Assembly (NCBI GenBank): GCA_011048855.1
Contig: DSCZ01000364.1
Location: 1 to 13,099, forward strand
DNA: 13,099 bases
Source: Desulfobacteraceae bacterium
Lineage (GTDB): Bacteria; Desulfobacterota; DSM-4660; Desulfatiglandales; Desulfatiglandaceae
Reading direction: 5' to 3'
Shown piece by piece: positions 7,147-13,099 of the stretch. Made by a program: the position numbers and the translations under genes. Numbering within the stretch: the first letter of the stretch is position 1; the number at the start of each line of letters is the position of its first letter. The notes under the pieces are model-generated. The model did not search any database, was not told where the DNA came from, and saw only the letters and a program-made list of their open reading frames with translations.

Positions 7147-8213
7147 TGGTTTGAAATCCATCCTCCGCCTACGACAGTTTCGCCATCGTAGCAGACGAGT
7201 GCCTGGCCGGGAGTGACGGCCCACTGGGGTTCGTCGAAGATGAAGCGTACTTGGTCCTGCTCCTCCATCCGGAGGAGGCCGGGGGCTGCTCTGTGTCGGT
7301 AACGGATCTGGGCTGAAAACCTGACGTCGGATTGCGGCCGTCGCAGCCATTTGAACTGCAGGGCGAGGGCATCGCGCGAAAAAATTTCCTCCCGCCTCCC
7401 GACCACGACATCGCCGCGTTCCGGTCGCAAAGCTTTGACATAATAGGGCCGTGCGGAGGCGATGCCCATTCCGTGCCTCTGACCGATCGTGAAGCGGTGG
7501 ATGCCCTGATGGTTTCCAAGCACTTCTCCGGATTCGGTGACGAATTGACCGGGGGCGGTTGCCGCCTGTCCGCCGAGGTGCTCCACAAGCCTTCGGTAGT
7601 CGGTTCCCTGCAGGAAACAAATTTCCTGACTCTCGGTGAAATCGGCCGCGTTGAGTCCGATTGCAAGGGCTTCATTTCTACAATGTTCTTTTGTCAGGGT
7701 TCCTATGGGGAAGAGGGTCCGCGCGAGACACCGGATGTCGACGCGGTGCAGAAAATAGGATTGATCTTTCAGTGGGTCCGATCCCCTGAGGAGCTTTATG
7801 GTTTCCCCGGTTCGCTCGTGTCCGGCATAATGCCCGGTCGCCACGAAAGGGATATCCAGGGTGTCGGCATATCTGCACAGGGCTGGGAACTTGATCCGTT
7901 CGTTGCAGACCACGCACGGGTTCGGGGTCAATCCTTTCAAGTATCGGCTGACGAAGGGAGATACCACGCCGTCTATAAATTGTTGAGTCAAATCGAGAAA
8001 CTCAACTTCGATGTCGAGGAACCCGGCGGCCTCGAGGACCGCTTTGCGCCTGGCGTCAAGGACTTCAGCCGGTGCGGGCAGCACAAGGTGGAGGCCGCGG
8101 ACCCGCCACCCAGCCTCGATGAGCCGTGCCGCCGCGAAAGAGCTGTCCAGCCCACCGCTCAAAGCCACCACCACCGTTGAAGGATTGATCCTCATAGGAT
8201 TGACGCCTGTCAC
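7143..8213 (-). CDS. mnmA: tRNA-specific 2-thiouridylase MnmA
   Basis: This enzyme puts sulfur on U34 of tRNA-Lys, -Glu and -Gln, activating the uridine with ATP and taking sulfur from a persulfide carrier. The product (356 residues from the GTG) has the PP-loop ALSGGLDSS near residue 18, the NPCVVCNERIKF motif with Cys100, and ESQEICF with Cys199, the two cysteines that carry out thiolation. The family C-terminal domains follow. The GTG at 8213 has no clear ribosome site; an ATG at 8195, six residues later, is equally possible. The stop overlaps the mtaB start as ATGA, so the two are probably co-translated. The 58 bases before the gene are GC-rich and contain two small inverted repeats. No cysteine desulfurase is present in the window to act as sulfur donor. 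Confidence 0.94.
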   Translation of the reverse strand: MTGVNPMRINPSTVVVALSGGLDSSFAAARLIEAGWRVRGLHLVLPAPAEVLDARRKAVLEAAGFLDIEVEFLDLTQQFIDGVVSPFVSRYLKGLTPNPCVVCNERIKFPALCRYADTLDIPFVATGHYAGHERTGETIKLLRGSDPLKDQSYFLHRVDIRCLARTLFPIGTLTKEHCRNEALAIGLNAADFTESQEICFLQGTDYRRLVEHLGGQAATAPGQFVTESGEVLGNHQGIHRFTIGQRHGMGIASARPYYVKALRPERGDVVVGRREEIFSRDALALQFKWLRRPQSDVRFSAQIRYRHRAAPGLLRMEEQDQVRFIFDEPQWAVTPGQALVCYDGETVVGGGWISNQ

Positions 8214-8271
8214 CCTGAAAGGCCTTCCGGCCCGCTGCGGGCGGCTGCATCTTTTGGAAAGAAATTATCCA
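8214..8271 (-). promoter_or_regulatory. GC-rich leader between the NIL-ferredoxin gene and mnmA
   Basis: Two adjacent short inverted repeats occur here, GGCC-TTCC-GGCC (8221-8232) and GCCCG-CTG-CGGGC (8230-8242). They share bases and could form alternative hairpins just before the mnmA start. No T tract follows on either strand. A role in mRNA processing or in lowering mnmA translation is possible but unproven. Confidence 0.25.
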
Positions 8272-8697
8272 TTACAGCAGTACACGTTTGTTGAAACTGA
8301 CCACCATCGCCCTGGCCGGACACGCAAGCACGCACCATTCACAGGCGCTGCATTTGTCCTTTTCAAAAACGACTTCCATTTCAGGCCGTTTGATATAGAG
8401 CGCCCCGGTCGGACACACGGCGGTGCAGGCGCCGCAGTGGTAGCACATCGACTCATCCCGCCGGATGTCCTGTCCGATGTTTTCGACCTTAATGTCCATG
8501 CTTTTCAGATAGCGGACACCCTTTTGAAAGTTCTTGCGATGTCCGCTCAATTCCATGACCATGAACCCGTCTTTACGGGGATAAATAGTTGCCTTCAGGA
8601 TGTTGAAGGTCAGATCGAAATCCCTGACCAGGTTCACGACAACCGGCTGGCCCGCGATTTTTCCGGGAAAACGCAGAGACAACGTTTTAGAATACAT
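8272..8697 (-). CDS. NIL-domain protein with two [4Fe-4S] ferredoxin motifs
   Basis: A 141-residue cytoplasmic iron-sulfur protein. Residues 1-76 look like a NIL domain, a small ACT-like fold also found at the C-terminus of methionine ABC transporter ATPases. Residues 80-130 are a bacterial-type ferredoxin with two full cluster motifs, Cys85/88/91/95-Pro and Cys116/119/122/126-Pro. In methanogens a NIL-ferredoxin works with a COG1900 protein in sulfur transfer to aspartate semialdehyde for homocysteine synthesis. No COG1900 gene is present in this window. The position just before mnmA and mtaB suggests supply of electrons or sulfur to tRNA thiolation, which is inference. The ATG at 8697 has GGAG nine bases upstream; a GTG at 8712 would add five residues. 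It lies 42 bases after the aminotransferase gene. Confidence 0.87.
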   Translation of the reverse strand: MYSKTLSLRFPGKIAGQPVVVNLVRDFDLTFNILKATIYPRKDGFMVMELSGHRKNFQKGVRYLKSMDIKVENIGQDIRRDESMCYHCGACTAVCPTGALYIKRPEMEVVFEKDKCSACEWCVLACPARAMVVSFNKRVLL

Positions 8698-8739
8698 TGC
8701 ATCAAACTCCACTCGTAAAAATCAATAACCCGACCAGAA

Positions 8740-9918
8740 TCAAACCTTTTTGATCGCCCGCTCGAACCCGGGGAGTGCATTCTCGACAACCCGGTCATCG
8801 ACACAGAATGCGATACGCATGTGGCCTGGTCCTCCAAATCCGCTGCCGGGAACCACCAGGATGTTTTCTTCTCGAAGCACCCGGACGAAAGCGACGTCAT
8901 CGTCGATCGGCGTGCGCGGAAACAGGTAGAAAGTTCCTTTCGGAACTACAAAACGGTACCCGCAGGCCGCAAGACCTTCACACAGTATGTCGCGCTTTCT
9001 TCGATAGGCGTCGACATCGACGGTTTGGTTCAGAAGGTTGGGTATCGCCCGCTGCATCAACGCCGGGGCATTGACGAAGCCGAGAATCCGGTTTGCAAGC
9101 ACCAGTCCGGCGGATATCAATTCCTTGTCCGTGATGCCGGGGTTGACCGCTATGTACCCTATCCTTTCACCCGGAAGAGAGAGGTCTTTCGAAAAAGACG
9201 TAACGACAAGGCTGTCCCGATACGCGTCCAGTACGCTCGGCACCTCAAGATCATCGAATACGATTTTTCGGTACGGTTCGTCGGAGATCAGGTATATCGA
9301 TCGCCCAAGTCGCGAGCTATGCTCTGAAAGCAGCAGCGCGAGGCCGTTCAGCTCCTGCAGGCTGCATACTCTTCCGGTGGGATTATTTGGATAATTTATC
9401 AGCACGGCTTTTGTCCGCTCACCGATCGCCGCTGCTATAGCCTCAAGATCAAGAGAAAAATCCTCTCCGACGGGCACCTGAACCGGCTTGCCCTGGTGGT
9501 TATCGATGTAGAAGTCATACTCGACGAAATAGGGCTTCGGAATAATAACTTCGTCGCCCGGATCGAGCAGGGTTTTTAAAATGACGTTCAACCCGCCGCC
9601 GGCACCGGCGGTCATGATGACGTCTTCACCGTTGAGGTGGGCTTTCGTATACGAGTTGACGTGTTCCGCTACAGCCTGCCTGGTTTCGGGGTAGCCGGCG
9701 TTCGGCATATATCCATGGCGTCCAGGTGCAGGATCGTCCACCAACTTCCGTATTTCCTCGTGAAACTTCGCAGGGGGTTCCAGGTTTGGATTCCCAAGAC
9801 TGAAGTCGAAAACTTTGTCCGCTCCGTACATGGCCTTTCTTTTGGCACCTTCTTCGAACATCTTCCTGATCCAGGACGAGCGGGAAATATCCGCCACGAT
9901 CCGTTGGGATATCGCCAT
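8740..9918 (-). CDS. Class I pyridoxal-phosphate aminotransferase, probably aspartate aminotransferase
   Basis: A 392-residue fold-type I PLP enzyme that swaps an amino group between an amino acid and a 2-oxoacid. Visible marks are GNPNLEPP near residue 42, HGYMPNAGYPETR, Asn178 in NNPTG, Asp213 and Tyr216 in ISDEPY, and the Schiff-base lysine Lys244 in SFSKDLSLPGERIGY. A C-terminal FCVDDR-type segment lies where the substrate-carboxylate arginine is expected (GHMRIAF). The group resembles AspB-like aminotransferases; aspartate as substrate fits the mdh gene in the same cluster, but alanine or another substrate cannot be excluded. The ATG at 9918 has GAAGGAGG seven bases upstream; a GTG directly before it could add one residue. 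The upstream gap to eamA is only 58 bases and may contain a promoter. Confidence 0.9.
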   Translation of the reverse strand: MAISQRIVADISRSSWIRKMFEEGAKRKAMYGADKVFDFSLGNPNLEPPAKFHEEIRKLVDDPAPGRHGYMPNAGYPETRQAVAEHVNSYTKAHLNGEDVIMTAGAGGGLNVILKTLLDPGDEVIIPKPYFVEYDFYIDNHQGKPVQVPVGEDFSLDLEAIAAAIGERTKAVLINYPNNPTGRVCSLQELNGLALLLSEHSSRLGRSIYLISDEPYRKIVFDDLEVPSVLDAYRDSLVVTSFSKDLSLPGERIGYIAVNPGITDKELISAGLVLANRILGFVNAPALMQRAIPNLLNQTVDVDAYRRKRDILCEGLAACGYRFVVPKGTFYLFPRTPIDDDVAFVRVLREENILVVPGSGFGGPGHMRIAFCVDDRVVENALPGFERAIKKV

Positions 9919-9946
9919 CACAATTCCTCCTTCAGAATAAATTTTT

Positions 9947-9974
9947 AAACTACCCCATTTATAAACTTTGTCAA
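9947..9974 (-). promoter_or_regulatory. Candidate promoter before the aminotransferase gene
   Basis: On the minus strand a perfect TTGACA (9974-9969) just downstream of the eamA stop is followed, 16 bases later, by TAGTTT (9952-9947). The -35 box is exact and the -10 box is weak. If real, the aminotransferase, NIL-ferredoxin, mnmA and mtaB could be expressed separately from mdh and the transporters. Confidence 0.35.
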
Positions 9975-9976
9975 GC

Positions 9977-10942
9977 TTATATCAGTGTTCCAGCAGTGGA
10001 TTTTGATTCGGCCGCGGTGGCTTTTTCTCTCTTCTTTCCGCTGTGATATATAGCCGGGAGGTTCGTCAGGAAAACTCCCGCGAGCACCAGCAGGCCCCCG
10101 CTCATCTGGAGCGGGGTCAGCGTCTCACCGATAAGCAGCCATGCCCCGAATGCGGTTACGACAGGGACGCCGTTTATCGCAACCGAGGCTCTTGCTGCGG
10201 GGAGCCGCCTGAGGGCATGGTTGTAGCACAGAAACGCTATGATGGTTGCGAAAATCGTCAGGTAAAGCACCGCGCCCAAGGAACGGGTTGTAACGGCTTC
10301 CCACCGCACGGACGGCAGCTCGAAAAGAAAGGCGGGTGCGAAGAAAAGACCACCATATATTGTCTGGACCCCGGTGATTTCAAGGGAAGAATGTTCCCGC
10401 CCGACATCTCTTGCAAACACCATGTAGAGGGCCGCCGATATCACCGCTCCGAACACCAGCAGGTCGCCGAGAAGCGGGCCGCCCGGCGAAACCTCGAAGG
10501 CGGGGTCCCCCGTTACCAACACAGCAATGCCTGCAAGGGATACGACTATGCCCAGGAGACCCGCTGCACCGGTGCGTTCCTTCAAAATGAGCGCACTCAG
10601 GATCGTCACGGCTACTGGTATCGTGGCGATTATCAATGAAACTTTTGCTGCCGGGCTGAGCCGTAGGCCGTAGGTTTCGAAAATGAAATAAAGTACCGGT
10701 TCCGATATTGAAAGAAGGAGCATCTTCCCGCGGTTCTTTTTGCTGAAGCGGGGAAAACCACGCCGTGCCAGCAGCACGGCAAAGAGGCATGCACTCGTGC
10801 CGAACCGTGCAAACACCAATGTGAATACCGGAATGCTTTCAAGAGCGACCTTGGTGGCGACGAACGAAAGCCCCCAGAAAACGACCGCTGCGGCCAGGGA
10901 CAGATAGGCCCCCGCCCCTCCCTGTTTTGCCATGGTATTCAT
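9977..10942 (-). CDS. EamA/DMT-family membrane transporter (first copy)
   Basis: A 321-residue inner-membrane protein of the drug/metabolite transporter superfamily, with about ten hydrophobic segments arranged as two EamA repeats. The first repeat starts at YLSLAAAVVFWGLSFVATK and ends near LSALILKER (about residue 123); the second ends near WLLIGETLTPLQ, the equivalent place in repeat two. A polar, Lys-rich tail of some 20 residues follows and should lie in the cytoplasm. Members export amino acids, other metabolites or drugs, and the substrate here is not known. The ATG at 10942 overlaps the stop of the preceding eamA gene as ATGA, with no strong ribosome site of its own, so translational coupling is likely. 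The two transporters are clearly different in sequence, so this is not a recent duplication. Confidence 0.88.
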   Translation of the reverse strand: MNTMAKQGGAGAYLSLAAAVVFWGLSFVATKVALESIPVFTLVFARFGTSACLFAVLLARRGFPRFSKKNRGKMLLLSISEPVLYFIFETYGLRLSPAAKVSLIIATIPVAVTILSALILKERTGAAGLLGIVVSLAGIAVLVTGDPAFEVSPGGPLLGDLLVFGAVISAALYMVFARDVGREHSSLEITGVQTIYGGLFFAPAFLFELPSVRWEAVTTRSLGAVLYLTIFATIIAFLCYNHALRRLPAARASVAINGVPVVTAFGAWLLIGETLTPLQMSGGLLVLAGVFLTNLPAIYHSGKKREKATAAESKSTAGTLI

Positions 10943-11817
10943 TTTGCCACCGTGATCAGGAACGCGCCCATAAAAATCACTCCAGCGGATATGAATCTGA
11001 GAGTTCGATGTTTTTCTTTGAGCAGGTAGCCTCCCATCAGAACCGCAAACACGATGCTGAGCTGCCGCAGTCCGACTATATAGCTCACCCGCTCAATCGT
11101 GAAAGCCACCAGGATCAGCGAATAACTGATGAAAACGATAAGGCCGTTCAACAGGATGCTGCGGCGGTTCACCGTCCATTCGCGCATGATCGCACTTCTT
11201 TTTTTGGTTGCGGCGATATACGGTGTGAAGAAAATCATTCCAAACACTATGAGGAGGTAATTGAAAACCAGCGGATCCGAATAACCGACCCCTATTTTGT
11301 CCACGATCGAATAGGCGGTGACCGCGCCCATCGTAAGAAAGGCGAAGCGGGTGGCCCGGTTGGTCACCAGGGCCGTGAACGGACGTAGAAACTCCCGGAC
11401 CGACGGCTGCTGCATCCCTATTGCCTGGACACCGGCGACCACCAGCAGTATGCCGGCCACCCCGAGAAAGGATACCTTCTCTCTCAGCACAACGATCGAA
11501 ACGATCAACACGAGCGCCGGGGCGGAGCGCATGATCGGGTAGACCTGCGAAAGATCGCCGTCTTCATAGGCTTTGGAGAGAAAGAGCCAGTAAAAAAAAT
11601 GAATCAGTCCGGAGGCGGCTGCGACCGCCAGGCCGGCGGCCGGCGGCAATCCCCTGACTGCAGCCAGGTAGCAGAAAAGCGGCAGAAAAAACACCATGGC
11701 CCAGATTTCGTACCACCATACGAAAAGCTGCTTGTCGCCGGAGCGCTTGGTGAACAGGTTCCTCACCGCGTGGAGAAGGGCCGAGAGGACGACAAGGGTG
11801 ATCGAAAGACCGCTCAT
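10939..11817 (-). CDS. EamA/DMT-family membrane transporter (second copy)
   Basis: A 292-residue integral membrane protein with about ten hydrophobic segments and the EamA two-repeat layout. Repeat one contains YPIMRSAPALVLIVSIVVLREK, a typical end of an EamA domain. Repeat two ends with SIVFAVLMGGYLLKEKHRT, the matching position. The N-terminus (SGLSITLVVLSALLHAVRNLFTK) resembles the EamA group that has HA.RN in the first helix. The substrate is unknown. Its ATG overlaps the mdh stop as ATGA and its own stop overlaps the next eamA start in the same way, so mdh and both transporters should be made together. The two transporters may form a heteromeric pair, as some small DMT proteins do, but full ten-helix EamA proteins usually work without that. 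Confidence 0.87.
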   Translation of the reverse strand: MSGLSITLVVLSALLHAVRNLFTKRSGDKQLFVWWYEIWAMVFFLPLFCYLAAVRGLPPAAGLAVAAASGLIHFFYWLFLSKAYEDGDLSQVYPIMRSAPALVLIVSIVVLREKVSFLGVAGILLVVAGVQAIGMQQPSVREFLRPFTALVTNRATRFAFLTMGAVTAYSIVDKIGVGYSDPLVFNYLLIVFGMIFFTPYIAATKKRSAIMREWTVNRRSILLNGLIVFISYSLILVAFTIERVSYIVGLRQLSIVFAVLMGGYLLKEKHRTLRFISAGVIFMGAFLITVAK

Positions 11818-12752
11818 GACATTTCAATAGATTGAAGCGCATTCACCAATCCTCGCACAGAGGCGGCCGACGTTTCAAGAGCCTGCCGCTCGGAAGGGGC
11901 AAGGTCGATTTCGAGGATCGATTCCACTCCGGCGGAACCAAGTTTGACCGGTACCCCTACGAAAAGGTCGCGAATTCCGTATTGCCCGGTAAGATAGGCA
12001 GCGCAGGGAAGAATTTTCCTTCGGTTTTTAAGAACCGATTCGGCCATTTCCACTGCGGCCGAGGCTGGTGCGTAAAAGGCGCCGCCTGTTTTAAGGTGCC
12101 CCACGACTTCTGTGCCGCCGTTACGGGTCCGCTCGATCAATGCTTCTATTTTTCCCGGGGAAAGCAGCTCGGTGACGGGAACACCGGCGACGGTAGAGTG
12201 ACGTGCCAGGGGCACCATCGCATCGCCATGCGCGCCAAGCACGAGAGCACTCACGGTGGCGACCGAAACGGAGAGCTCCTGCGCGATAAACCAGGCGAAC
12301 CGCGCCGAATCGAGAATTCCGGCCATTCCCACGATGCGCTCCGGGGGAAAACCGCTTGCCTCGAGCGCCACGTGGCACATGGCGTCCATCGGGTTGGCGA
12401 CGATGATGAAAACCGCGCCGGGGGAAGCCTCGGCTGCCTTTCCGGCTGCTTCCCGCATCACCTTCGCGTTGCTTGCAAGCAGATCGTCACGGCTCATCCC
12501 GGGCTTTCGCGGGAGCCCGGCGGTAACGATCACCACATCCGAGCCCGCTGTTTCTTTATAGCCCGAAGTTCCCTCAACATGACAGTCATGAATTTCGATC
12601 GCGGATGCCTGGTTGAGGTCGAGTGCTTTTCCTTTTGCAAGCCCCTCGATTACGTCCACCAGAACCACATCCGATATCTGTTTTTCTGCAAGCCTTTGGG
12701 CGACGGCGCCGCCGACATTGCCCGCTCCTATCACGGTCACTTTTTTATCCAT
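11814..12752 (-). CDS. mdh: Malate dehydrogenase (LDH-like, NAD-dependent)
   Basis: This enzyme interconverts malate and oxaloacetate with NAD in the cytoplasm. The 312-residue product has the Rossmann motif GAGNVGGAVAQ (9-19), Asp33 selecting NAD over NADP, and the active-site loop GLPRKPGMSRDDLL with Arg82 and Arg88. Further marks are Asn120 in VANPMD, Asp148 and Arg151 in ILDSARF, and His175 in LGAHGDAMVPL. An arginine rather than glutamine at position 82 is what separates malate from lactate dehydrogenases in this family. The ATG at 12752 has GAAAGG upstream. Its stop overlaps the following eamA start. It appears to be first in a cluster that runs to mtaB, 126 bases after the helicase gene. 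Confidence 0.95.
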   Translation of the reverse strand: MDKKVTVIGAGNVGGAVAQRLAEKQISDVVLVDVIEGLAKGKALDLNQASAIEIHDCHVEGTSGYKETAGSDVVIVTAGLPRKPGMSRDDLLASNAKVMREAAGKAAEASPGAVFIIVANPMDAMCHVALEASGFPPERIVGMAGILDSARFAWFIAQELSVSVATVSALVLGAHGDAMVPLARHSTVAGVPVTELLSPGKIEALIERTRNGGTEVVGHLKTGGAFYAPASAAVEMAESVLKNRRKILPCAAYLTGQYGIRDLFVGVPVKLGSAGVESILEIDLAPSERQALETSAASVRGLVNALQSIEMS

Positions 12753-12775
12753 AATTTCATTTCCTTTCTTGTTTT

Positions 12776-12791
12776 ACGGCTTTCAAGCCGG
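12776..12791. repeat. Short inverted repeat in the mdh leader
   Basis: CGGCT at 12777-12781 and AGCCG at 12786-12790 flank a 4-base loop, about 25 bases before the mdh ATG and close to its ribosome site. It is small and has no T tract, so it is not a clear terminator for the helicase gene. A role in mdh translation is conceivable. Confidence 0.3.
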
Positions 12792-12842
12792 TCCTTACAC
12801 CTGTGATGGAAAAGAGATGTCCGGAAAATTTTTTCAAGATCG

Positions 12843-12869
12843 AATATAATAATTTTACGAATGCATCAA
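12843..12869 (-). promoter_or_regulatory. Possible promoter for mdh
   Basis: In an AT-rich patch after the helicase stop, TTGATG (12869-12864) is followed by TATATT (12848-12843) on the minus strand. The spacer of 15 bases is short. Other weak -10 boxes in the same patch would allow 17. The leader would be about 85 bases long. Confidence 0.25.
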
Positions 12870-12878
12870 ACCTGATTT

Positions 12879-13099
12879 TCAATCTTCCCGGCACGCTTCA
12901 GATTCTATGAACCCACCTATCGCCGACATCTCGTTCGTCATCGGCATCCGGGGAAGGCTCGACAGGAACATCGAGCCGTACCGGCTCGTAAGAAGGCGGA
13001 CGTCCAGGATCGCCAGGATGCCCCTGTCGGTGCGCTTCCGGATCAGCCTGCCGAGCCCCTGCTTCAAAGAAATGATCGCCGAGGGCACCTGGTATTCGA
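12879..13099 (-). CDS. C-terminal end of a DinG/YoaA-like ATP-dependent DNA helicase (partial)
   Basis: About 72 residues are visible; the gene runs off the right edge of the window. The stretch VPSAIISLKQGLGRLIRKR is the last helicase motif (motif VI) of the XPD/DinG superfamily 2 group, with the arginines that contact ATP. It is followed by the usual LAILDVRLLTSRYG segment that closes the second RecA-like domain, then a 30-residue tail. Such proteins unwind DNA, often with an iron-sulfur cluster; whether this one has a cluster or a fused exonuclease cannot be told from the part present. The stop is at 12879-12881. It is on the same strand as mdh but 126 bases away, probably a separate unit. 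Confidence 0.85.
   Translation of the reverse strand, partial: EYQVPSAIISLKQGLGRLIRKRTDRGILAILDVRLLTSRYGSMFLSSLPRMPMTNEMSAIGGFIESEACRED

Noticed and set aside
6367..7191. Plus-strand open frame (274 codons) opposite mtaB
   Set aside because: It is a shadow of mtaB, whose cluster cysteines are all in place.
7147..7620. N-terminal extension of mtaB through the end of mnmA
   Set aside because: The extension is the out-of-frame reading of mnmA, rich in Arg and Pro. The ATGA start at 7146 gives the family N-terminus.
9977..11817. Tandem eamA genes as a recent duplication
   Set aside because: The two proteins differ throughout, in length and in most residues, and share only family-level motifs.
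11832..12806. Long plus-strand open frame (324 codons) opposite mdh
   Set aside because: It mirrors the intact malate dehydrogenase gene and has no domain-like features.

Overview
The window reads as ordinary chromosome of an anaerobic deltaproteobacterium (Desulfobacterota, possibly near the Syntrophobacterales). The clues are a remnant of an ADP-forming acyl-CoA synthetase, a NIL-domain ferredoxin beside tRNA thiolation genes, an LDH-like malate dehydrogenase and a moderately high GC content. This placement is an inference from gene content. I see no rRNA, tRNA, CRISPR array, insertion sequence or phage gene.

Left part (1-4285): after a possible C-terminal scrap of an upstream gene come pyrF (+), a hotdog thioesterase (-) whose 3' end overlaps pyrF, ftsH (+) and an aldo/keto reductase (-). 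These genes alternate in strand and are mostly single transcription units. ftsH and the reductase converge with only 12 bases between their stop codons.

Middle (4286-5846): a compact divergent promoter region serves the reductase and a Tpt1/KptA-like gene. That KptA homologue has lost most of the residues known to be catalytic in the family and carries a long basic tail. It overlaps by 8 bases the start of an ADP-forming acyl-CoA synthetase gene that has been gutted: it retains the start of the CoA-binding domain and the end of the ATP-grasp domain, joined out of frame.

Right part (5824-13099): a long run on the minus strand, read right to left. It holds the C-terminus of a DinG-like helicase, then mdh, two EamA transporters, a class I aminotransferase, the NIL/ferredoxin protein, mnmA and mtaB. 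mdh-eamA-eamA and mnmA-mtaB are joined by ATGA stop/start overlaps, so each set is probably translationally coupled. mdh and the aminotransferase could both use oxaloacetate (malate and aspartate), and the transporters between them may move a related metabolite. mnmA and mtaB both put sulfur into the anticodon loop of tRNA (positions 34 and 37). The iron-sulfur protein just upstream is a candidate electron or sulfur carrier for them.

The best leads are the apparently catalytically dead KptA homologue and the NIL-ferredoxin/mnmA/mtaB association. No clearly new multi-gene defence or mobile system is visible. I found no convincing intrinsic terminator anywhere in the window.
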